A DNA stretch of 64,000 nucleotides from DTFZ01 sp050260375 (GTDB taxonomy: Bacteria > Bacillota > Clostridia > Christensenellales > SZUA-584): positions 1 to 64,000 of the forward strand of contig JBLNCA010000005.1 in the NCBI GenBank assembly GCA_050260375.1, given 5' to 3'. Shown one piece after another: positions 34,940 to 40,936 of this stretch (its first letter is position 1; each line of letters starts with the position of its first letter). A model generated the notes under the pieces. It saw only the letters and a list, made by a program, of their open reading frames with translations. It searched no databases and was not told the origin of the DNA. The position numbers and the translations under genes were made by a program.

Positions 34940-35173
34940 ATGTTGGTCGTTGGTGTTATCTTAACCGCTGTCGGCGCAATCTCCTTGATTTATGGCATCG
35001 TAGTGTTCATAAGCCTGATCGCCCCTGTAATAAGCGCGCCTAACCTTGCGTTTCTCGGCAATCCTGAATTGTTCTGGATAATCGCGGGGGCAATTGTCGC
35101 AATCCTGGGCGTCATACTTATAATAGCGGGCAAAAAACAAACCAGCAAAAAGTTAGACGGAGTTAATTCATAA
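34940..35173 (+). CDS. Small two-helix membrane protein
   Basis: 77 residues with two membrane helices (VGVILTAVGAISLIYGIVVF and WIIAGAIVAILGVILIIAG) and a Lys-rich tail KKQTSKKLDGVNS. ATG 34940 follows AAGGAGGG at 7 bases; the longer open frame upstream (from 34754) is AT-rich non-coding leader. TATAAT-like boxes lie near 34880. It is single, bounded by terminators, and matches no family I recognise. Confidence 0.7.
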   Translation: MLVVGVILTAVGAISLIYGIVVFISLIAPVISAPNLAFLGNPELFWIIAGAIVAILGVILIIAGKKQTSKKLDGVNS

Positions 35174-35205
35174 GCTTCCCCGGGCAGCACGCTGGGGGAA
35201 CCGTT

Positions 35206-35252
35206 ACTGCATAGGTTCGCGTTTGGCTTATCTATGCAGTATTTTATTATTA
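35206..35252 (+). terminator. Terminator after the small membrane protein
   Basis: ACTGCATAG (35206-35214) pairs with CTATGCAGT (35232-35240), followed by ATTTTATTATT. A C-rich/G-rich pair TTCCCC/GGGGGAA precedes it. Confidence 0.65.
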
Positions 35253-35280
35253 AACAACAGTGTATACAAAGGAGCTCATT

Positions 35281-35726
35281 ATGGAATATGGCATACGAAA
35301 GATAAGCGCGCCGGATATACATATAATAAAGGAGCTTTGGGAAGAGCTTAACCGCATGCGCTATGAGAAATCCGACACTTCAAGCAGCATTACGCCGGGC
35401 AGACGTTTGAGCGGCGCTGCGAAAAATTTTCACTCATGCCGGAGGAAGACGTGCTTATCGAAGCCGCGTTTGCCGGCGAAAAGCCTGTAGCTTATTGCAT
35501 ATGCAGCATAGAGCGCGGCAGGGGCGAAATTGATTCCATATACATTAAGCCATGCTGCCGCGGGCAGTCGCTGGGTTCCGTTCTCGCGCGGCGAGGCATA
35601 GACTGGATGAAGAGCCGCGGGTGTTCCGAGATACGCGTTTGCGTCGCCTGCGGCAAAGACGACGCATACCCTTTCTATGAAAGCCTGGGGTTTTGCAAAA
35701 GGTTCACCGTGTTCGAGCTTTTATAA
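35281..35726 (+). pseudogene. GNAT acetyltransferase with a frameshift
   Basis: The reading frame from ATG 35281 (after AAGGAG) encodes a GNAT N terminus (YGIRKISAPDIHIIKELWEE) up to about residue 32. Around 35370-35378 homologous coding continues in the next frame (HFKQHYAGQTFERRCEKFSL ... EIDSIYIKPCCRGQSLGSVL ... FYESLGF), including the acetyl-CoA motif A region, and ends at 35726. Loss of one base near GA(N)CAC explains the shift. It is either a recent pseudogene or a base-calling error. No neighbour suggests a substrate. Confidence 0.75.
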
Positions 35727-35750
35727 CAAGCAAAAGTTTCTTATATACTA

Positions 35751-35785
35751 TTGCCATAACCCACTATTTGTGATATTATTCACAT
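35751..35785 (+). promoter_or_regulatory. Promoter with a Rex-like operator for the TM1266-like gene
   Basis: TTGCCA (35751-35756), 17 bases, TATTAT (35774-35779). TTGTGATATTATTCACAT (35768-35785) matches the Rex consensus in 17 of 18 positions and uses the same N6 spacing as the adhE site; it covers the -10. Transcription should start near 35786. Confidence 0.7.
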
Positions 35786-35958
35786 AAGATAGGTGCGAGA
35801 TTCGTCTTTCGCCGTTCTTAATAAAACATAGACCTGTGCTGACGATGCAGATCGAACTAAAAAGCCTTATAGGCTTTAGGGTCTCAATCGAAAGGCAGTT
35901 GTAAAATAGCGTAAGTTTTATTCGCGATTTTTCGGCCCGCCTTTCAGGCGGGTTTTTT
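35786..35958 (+). ncRNA. Structured leader with attenuator: candidate riboswitch of unrecognised class
   Basis: Stem P1 GTCTTTCG (35804-35811) with CGAAAGGC (35889-35896); P2 AGACCT (35830-35835) with GGGTCT (35879-35884); P4 AAAGCCT-3-AGGCTTT (35861-35877); a further small CUG-GC hairpin between P2 and P4. A terminator CCCGCCT-3-AGGCGGG plus six T is at 35936-35958, before the ribosome-binding site. GAAAGGC of P1 is exactly complementary to GCCTTTC in the terminator (35939-35945), so P1 and an antiterminator exclude each other. I could not match it to a known class. Confidence 0.65.
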
Positions 35959-35983
35959 GATTAGGAAATCAGGGAGAAGTTTT

Positions 35984-36235
35984 ATGAAACGTATAGCGGT
36001 AATAAGCGCGATACTCGAGAACCCGGAGCAGTCCCAAGTCGAATTGAACGCGCTCGTAGCGAGCTTCAAGGGCATAGTTAAGGGGCGCATGGGGCTGCCT
36101 ATGCCCGAACACGGCATATCGGTGATAACGATAGTGCTTGCGGGCGAGCTTGACGAGATAAACAGCTTAACGGGCAGGATAGGCGCGCTTAAAGACGTTC
36201 AGGTGAAAACGTCAATATCCAAAAAAGAAATATAA
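35984..36235 (+). CDS. TM1266-type iron-only hydrogenase system regulator
   Basis: 83 residues with an ACT-like alpha/beta fold: MKRIAVISAILENPEQSQVE, then GIVKGRMGLPM and ISVITIVLAGELDEINSLTG. This matches the small TM1266 family found beside [FeFe]-hydrogenase maturation genes; the mechanism is unknown. ATG 35984 follows GGGAG. It stands alone here without hyd genes, preceded by a Rex-like operator and an attenuated leader, which fits a redox-regulated role. Confidence 0.78.
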   Translation: MKRIAVISAILENPEQSQVELNALVASFKGIVKGRMGLPMPEHGISVITIVLAGELDEINSLTGRIGALKDVQVKTSISKKEI

Positions 36236-36385
36236 ACGCAAGTAAACGTTTGTTATTTAAGGAAAGAATCTTACGGGTTCTTTCGGCGAACAAATATACC
36301 AAGATTTTGCGGCCAGATGCTGGCCTGTAGTAAAAATAATATTTTTAATAATGTTTAGAGCTTAATGCTCGGGAAGGAATTTGAC

Positions 36386-37327
36386 ATGAAAAAGATTTTA
36401 CTCATCGCATTGGCGCTTATGACGGCGCTTGTCTTTGCGGCATGCGCGGGTCCCGCCGCTTCCGACGCTCCCGTTGCAGTCGCGACGCTCTCCGGCCCCA
36501 CCGGCATGGGCATGATAAAGATGTTCTCCAATGAAGCGTACGACATTTCGCTGCTATCAAACCCTGACGAGATAAGCCCCAAGATAATAGGAGGCGAAGT
36601 GCAGGTAGCAACGATACCCTCCAACCTCGCCGCCGTAATATACAACAAGACGGGCGGCGGCATAAAGACAGTAGCCGTAAATACCATGGGCGTGCTGTAT
36701 ATACTCGAAAACGGGGATACGGTGGAAAGCCTCGCGGACCTTGCGGGAAAGACTATATACGCCACGGGGCAGGGCGCTACACCCGAGTACGTTTTTCAGA
36801 AGATACTTGACGATAACGGCGTAAAGGATGTGACCATACAGTTTATGGGCGCTCATGCCGACCTTGCGAACGCTATGGCCGCGGGAGACGTTAAGCTGGC
36901 GCTGCTGCCCGAGCCTTTTGTCTCCACGGTGCTCGCCAAGAACAGCGACGTCTCCGTTAAGATAGACATCAACGAAGAGTGGAAGGCCATATTCGGCGAA
37001 GACGCGAGCATACCTATGGGCGTAACCGTAGTCACCAAGGACTTCGCGCAAAACAAGGCCGCGATGGATAAGCTGATTGCGGATTACTCCGCTTCGGTGA
37101 ACTATGTCGTTTCCGACTCTGAAGCCGCGGCTGCGGACATAGCCGAGGCTGGCATCGTCGGGTCCAAAGAGATAGCGTCCGCTTCGATACCGCGGTGCGG
37201 TATATCGTTTACCACGGGCGAGGCGTGCAAGGCCCAGCTTGACGACTATTTCAGCGTAATGTTCGAGAGCAATCCAAAATCCCTGGGCGGCGCTCTCCCC
37301 GACGAGAACTTCTATTATATGCCGTAA
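36386..37327 (+). CDS. Substrate-binding lipoprotein of NitT/TauT/SsuA type, orphan
   Basis: 313 residues from ATG 36386 (GGAAGGA upstream). A lipobox LVFAAC ends the signal peptide at about residue 20, so the protein is tethered to the membrane. It has a periplasmic-binding-protein fold with TLSGPTGMGMIKMF, GEVQVATIPSNLAAV and LAGKTIYATGQGATPEYVF, as in NMT1/SsuA-like proteins. The usual permease and ATPase genes are absent: the next gene is a surface protein behind its own promoter. Ligand unknown. Confidence 0.85.
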   Translation: MKKILLIALALMTALVFAACAGPAASDAPVAVATLSGPTGMGMIKMFSNEAYDISLLSNPDEISPKIIGGEVQVATIPSNLAAVIYNKTGGGIKTVAVNTMGVLYILENGDTVESLADLAGKTIYATGQGATPEYVFQKILDDNGVKDVTIQFMGAHADLANAMAAGDVKLALLPEPFVSTVLAKNSDVSVKIDINEEWKAIFGEDASIPMGVTVVTKDFAQNKAAMDKLIADYSASVNYVVSDSEAAAADIAEAGIVGSKEIASASIPRCGISFTTGEACKAQLDDYFSVMFESNPKSLGGALPDENFYYMP

Positions 37328-37343
37328 TTAATCAGTACTGAAA

Positions 37344-37367
37344 AAGGCCGTTTCACCGGTCTTTTTT
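37344..37367 (+). terminator. Terminator of the substrate-binding protein gene
   Basis: AAGGCCG-6-CGGTCTT (one G-T) followed by TTTT, 16 bases after the stop. Confidence 0.7.
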
Positions 37368-37411
37368 CTTTGCTGAAAAGTTGTAAAAATTGTAAACTAA
37401 TCTCGGTTTAA

Positions 37412-37440
37412 TTGACTTTTGGTGGTTATTACTATAGAAT
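37412..37440 (+). promoter_or_regulatory. Promoter of the CARDB-type surface protein
   Basis: TTGACT (37412-37417), 17 bases, TAGAAT (37435-37440); ATAGAA-TAAT-TTCTAT is a small palindrome over the -10 region. Confidence 0.55.
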
Positions 37441-37491
37441 AATTTCTATTCCTAAGAACATATACGTTTCTGTTACAAGGAGGAAAACGTT

Positions 37492-39132
37492 TTGAAAAAG
37501 TATATATCCGTTTTCATTACGGCCGCGCTGCTGCTTTCAATGCTCGCAGGGTTCGGCGGAACGGCGCTGGCTCAAGGTGCAGAAATATCGCTCAGCGCAT
37601 CGTCAGCCACCGTTAATGCAGGCGATACCGTAAAAGTAACTGTAAAAATAACTAACACCTTCGGAGAAGATTTTATAGATAGCCGGGTTAAAGTAGCTGG
37701 AGCGACCGATTTTGGCGGAGGAACTTCACTTGCCGTAGGTGGATCCCGTGAGATACCCGTGAGCTTCACTGTTTCTGAAAGTATGCTCAATACAGACGTA
37801 TCATTTGTTGCCGAGTTTCAAACAGCCTCTCAACCCGGGGTCTGGCAGCAGGGTGGTACTGCTAGTTTTCATATAACCAAAGCGCTCATAGCCAAAATAA
37901 ATGCGACAGTATCGGCCGACCTTACGCTTGCCAAGCCCGGCGATGTGGTAACGTTCACGATAAACGTTGAAAACCAGGGCGAAGCGGTGCTGGAAAACAT
38001 AGAAGTAAAGGCCTCGCAGCTTAACAACGGCAAGGCGCTCAACCAGCCGTTTTCTCTCGCTCCGGGCCAGAAACAGGCGGTAACGTACAAGCACACCGTA
38101 ACCACGGCGGCAACTATCGCGCCCACGGTATCTTATACCGTAGCGGGCTCAGGCGCGCCGCAGACGTTTACAATAGCGCAGCCCGTCGTGCTCGAGCTGG
38201 AGGAAAGAAAGGCCCATACGTCGCTTACCGCCGACAACCCGTCGCCCAAGCCGGGCGAGGAGGTCACGCTGACGCTGAGAATATGGAACGACGGCAACGT
38301 ACCGTATACAGAACTTACCGTAACATACAACGGCCAGAAAATGGATTTCCCCTCCACGACGCTCAAAAAGGGCGACGATTTCAGCCAGACTTACAAGATG
38401 ACGTTCGATAAGTCCACCAAGGTTGAATTCACGATAACGATGAAGGACCAGAAGAACGCGCTTAAAAAGCTTACCCCGTCCTGCAACATACAGCTTCCGG
38501 TAGACCCTGACGTGCTCTCCCAGAACGTGGTGCTGAACCTTGAGCCGGACAGAACGGAATTAACGTCGGCGGGTACAGTAAACTTTTCGGGCCGCGTTTC
38601 CAATAATTCGGATTTCAAGATAACCGAAGTAATAGTGACGGAGCCAACGCTGGGCGAAGTGTTCTCCGTATCCGAGATGGAGCCGGGCGCGTATCAAAAC
38701 ATCGAAAAGACGGTGGACGTAAATGCTACAGCTACGTATAACTTTACGCTGACGTTCAAGGACAGGAACGGTCAGCCGTATACCGTAAACATGGCGCCCG
38801 TCACAATCACGATACTTACCATAGAGCCCTCTCCCACCGACCCGAGCGAAGAGGCCGCGACGGTGACACTCGAGCCTACCGATTCGAAATCCGACCCGCT
38901 GCTTATATGGTTTATACTGGCGGGCGTGCTGCTGGTGCTGATTATCGGCGTAGGCGTCGCGATATTTATACTCTGGAAAAAGGGCAAAACGCCTTCGAAT
39001 GTCTCCGCCGCAAGGTCGGCAGTCCCGAGGGCTTCAGGCGTAAAGCCCAGAACTTCGTCGTTTAACAGCGGCGTACGCAAGGGGCCTGTAAAAAGCAAAA
39101 GCAAGGGCTTCAGAGACAGGAACAATTTCTAA
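37492..39132 (+). CDS. Secreted multi-domain CARDB/DUF11-like surface protein with C-terminal anchor
   Basis: 546 residues. A signal peptide (about 1-27, ending TALAQG) is followed by about four Ig-like beta-sandwich repeats (for example VSADLTLAKPGDVVTFTINV and LTADNPSPKPGEEVTLTLRI). Then come a Ser/Pro/Thr/Glu linker, one membrane helix (LLIWFILAGVLLVLIIGVGV, near 465-490) and a Lys/Arg-rich cytoplasmic tail. TTG start 37492 after AAGGAGG. Probably a cell-surface adhesin or wall-interacting scaffold. No catalytic domain and no sortase motif. Confidence 0.78.
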   Translation: MKKYISVFITAALLLSMLAGFGGTALAQGAEISLSASSATVNAGDTVKVTVKITNTFGEDFIDSRVKVAGATDFGGGTSLAVGGSREIPVSFTVSESMLNTDVSFVAEFQTASQPGVWQQGGTASFHITKALIAKINATVSADLTLAKPGDVVTFTINVENQGEAVLENIEVKASQLNNGKALNQPFSLAPGQKQAVTYKHTVTTAATIAPTVSYTVAGSGAPQTFTIAQPVVLELEERKAHTSLTADNPSPKPGEEVTLTLRIWNDGNVPYTELTVTYNGQKMDFPSTTLKKGDDFSQTYKMTFDKSTKVEFTITMKDQKNALKKLTPSCNIQLPVDPDVLSQNVVLNLEPDRTELTSAGTVNFSGRVSNNSDFKITEVIVTEPTLGEVFSVSEMEPGAYQNIEKTVDVNATATYNFTLTFKDRNGQPYTVNMAPVTITILTIEPSPTDPSEEAATVTLEPTDSKSDPLLIWFILAGVLLVLIIGVGVAIFILWKKGKTPSNVSAARSAVPRASGVKPRTSSFNSGVRKGPVKSKSKGFRDRNNF

Positions 39133-39142
39133 TACACACCCC
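39132..39142 (+). repeat. ATACACACCCC dispersed 11-mer, copy 2
   Basis: Exact copy, starting at the last base of the surface-protein stop codon and followed by AAAAAG, as in part of the copy at 2290 on the other strand. Confidence 0.5.
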
Positions 39143-39156
39143 AAAAAGAGCGTTAT

Positions 39157-39182
39157 AAGCGGCCTTCAAAGGCCGCTTTTTT
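39157..39182 (+). terminator. Terminator after the surface protein
   Basis: AAGCGGCCTT-2-AAGGCCGCTT perfect 10-bp hairpin followed by TTTTT. An ATACACACCCC copy lies just before it (39132-39142). Confidence 0.85.
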
Positions 39183-39243
39183 TCCATCTTTTATACAAAG
39201 GCTGTATATTCATACAGCGCCGAAAAGGCCTCAAAAAGTAAAG

Positions 39244-39417
39244 TTATCCACCAAACCATGTGGATAACCGGCGGGCTATGGTGGATAACTTAAGGTTTTT
39301 CATCGTTTTTGCGACGCGCACCGATACATGAAGCAGTATAACATGCATAAAAAGGCGCATGGTATTTTCTGCAAAAGTCAAATTGCCGCGCTTCCGCCTT
39401 GCTTCAAATGTGGATAA
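39244..39417. promoter_or_regulatory. Cluster of DnaA-box sequences
   Basis: Four DnaA boxes in 174 bases between converging genes: 39244-39252 (TTATCCACC, one mismatch), 39259-39267 (TGTGGATAA, perfect), 39280-39288 (GGTGGATAA, one mismatch), 39409-39417 (TGTGGATAA, perfect). The first two form an inverted pair TTATCCAC-N6-GTGGATAA. No dnaA, dnaN or clear AT-rich unwinding element is nearby, so a DnaA-binding or titration site is likelier than an origin. Confidence 0.6.
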
Positions 39418-39442
39418 CTTTTTATTGGCAGATCTCACTGTT

Positions 39443-39466
39443 GCGGGTATGGCGGAGTGGTCAAAA
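39443..39466 (+). pseudogene. 5' fragment of a tRNA gene (leucine-like)
   Basis: GCGGGTATGGCGGAGTGGTC followed by AAAA reads as the acceptor 5' strand, U8 region and D-arm of a class II bacterial tRNA, most like tRNA-Leu or tRNA-Tyr. Identity then ends abruptly in AT-rich sequence and the 3' end of the MATE gene. No anticodon arm or 3' half is present, so it is a truncated remnant. Confidence 0.5.
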
Positions 39467-39482
39467 CAGAAAATTAAAGAGT

Positions 39483-40853
39483 TTAGTCTGCCGCACGTAT
39501 CGCCGACGTTATGTCGTGCATCCACTTTCCCGAAAGAAACCTGCGGAGTCCGAATATAAGCTTGAACGACTCGCCTGCCAGCATTGCGCACGGATAAACT
39601 ACGTGTATAGGCAGCCTAAGCGCCAGCGCGGTTATGTAGGCGACAGGCAGCGTAAGCGCCCAGCATCCTGTCAGGTCTATCGTCGCCGCGAACCTCGTGT
39701 CGCCTCCGCCGCGCAGCACTCCTATTATATTCGTGTTGTTTATCATGATGATCCACGCAACGGCCGTGTTGATATACACCACTCTTCTTACCAGCTCGCT
39801 CGTCGCTGCGGATATGTCGTACTGCGCAATGAACAGCGGCAGCGCCAGCAGGACGATAGCGCCGACGGCTATGGTAGACAGCGGCGACATCCTCAAAAAG
39901 CGCCTCGCATATATATAAGCCTTCTCCCTGTCGCCTTCGCCAAGCTGGTTGCCTATCATAACGCCGCTCGTATTCGCTATGCCCATATACACTACGTACG
40001 CCAGCCTGTCGAGCGCGCCCGCGACGGACATCGCCGCCGCCACGCCTACGCCCATCCTGTTATATAGAATCACAAGCGCCACCGAATACAGCGCCCACAT
40101 AGTCTCGTTTATTATTATAGGCACGCCAACCTTTAAGAATTCGCCCGCCAGCTTCTTCATACGCGCAACTCTAGGGAACAGTTCCGACAGCTTTGCCTTC
40201 GCTTCGTTGCCCCTTATGTAACTGATAATTACTATTAGCGCCGCGTCGAGCAGCGAGCCTATTACCGTGCCTATGGCCGCGCCCTGCACTCCCAGCGCCG
40301 GAAAACCCCAGTTGCCGCCTATCAGCGCATAGTTTATGCACGCGTTTACGCTCACCGAAATAAAGCCGGTAACTACGGGTATCCTCGTCCTCTGGCAACC
40401 CTTAAGCACGTTGGCGTACGCCTGCGATATGCCTAGGAATATGTACGATATTCCCACTATCCTTATATACTCGCTTCCGCTTTCAACAACGCCGGGCGTT
40501 TGGTTGAATATCGAAATTAGCCCTTCCGGAATGACGAGAGCAAGCACAAAAAACACAAAGCCTATTATAAACGTACCTATAAGGCAAAGCCCCAATGTGC
40601 TCTTGATGCCGCCCGCGTCGCCTTCCCCGTGGAAACGCGCAGCGAACACCCAGCCCGCAGAGCATACGCCGAACATCGCGACAATAATAAAAAAAGCGAT
40701 CTGGTTCGCATCGCCCACGCCTACTATCGCGTCTTCACCCAGCGAACCTATCATTATGTTGTCTATAAAATGCATCAGCGCCTTTAACAGCTGCTGCAGC
40801 GCTATCGGTACGGACAGCGCCAGAAACTTTTTGTAGAATTCCTTATCTTTCAT
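39483..40853 (-). CDS. MATE-family efflux transporter
   Basis: 456 residues with about twelve membrane helices in two MatE repeats (SVPIALQQLLKALMHFIDNI near the N terminus; GVPIIINETMWALYSVALVI at the start of the second). It exports drugs or metabolites in exchange for Na+ or H+. The start at 40853 has GAGGAG at about 10 bases. A palindrome around the promoter and ribosome-binding site suggests control by an unlinked repressor. Confidence 0.92.
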   Translation of the reverse strand: MKDKEFYKKFLALSVPIALQQLLKALMHFIDNIMIGSLGEDAIVGVGDANQIAFFIIVAMFGVCSAGWVFAARFHGEGDAGGIKSTLGLCLIGTFIIGFVFFVLALVIPEGLISIFNQTPGVVESGSEYIRIVGISYIFLGISQAYANVLKGCQRTRIPVVTGFISVSVNACINYALIGGNWGFPALGVQGAAIGTVIGSLLDAALIVIISYIRGNEAKAKLSELFPRVARMKKLAGEFLKVGVPIIINETMWALYSVALVILYNRMGVGVAAAMSVAGALDRLAYVVYMGIANTSGVMIGNQLGEGDREKAYIYARRFLRMSPLSTIAVGAIVLLALPLFIAQYDISAATSELVRRVVYINTAVAWIIMINNTNIIGVLRGGGDTRFAATIDLTGCWALTLPVAYITALALRLPIHVVYPCAMLAGESFKLIFGLRRFLSGKWMHDITSAIRAAD

Positions 40854-40910
40854 TGCTGTGATGCTCCTCGTCCGTGCAGAGTATTATATCACAGCATAGT
40901 TAACTGTCAA
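40854..40910 (-). promoter_or_regulatory. MATE gene promoter and operator
   Basis: On the minus strand TTGACA (plus 40905-40910), 16 bases, TATAAT (plus 40883-40888). TGCTGTGAT (40854-40862) and ATCACAGCA (40888-40896) are perfect 9-bp inverted repeats flanking the transcription start and Shine-Dalgarno. Confidence 0.6.
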
Positions 40911-40936
40911 TTCGGCCGCTGACTTTGTTCGTTAAG

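Noticed and set aside
39244..39417. Chromosomal replication origin
   Set aside because: DnaA boxes are present, but there is no dnaA, dnaN, recF, gyrB or evident AT-rich unwinding element.
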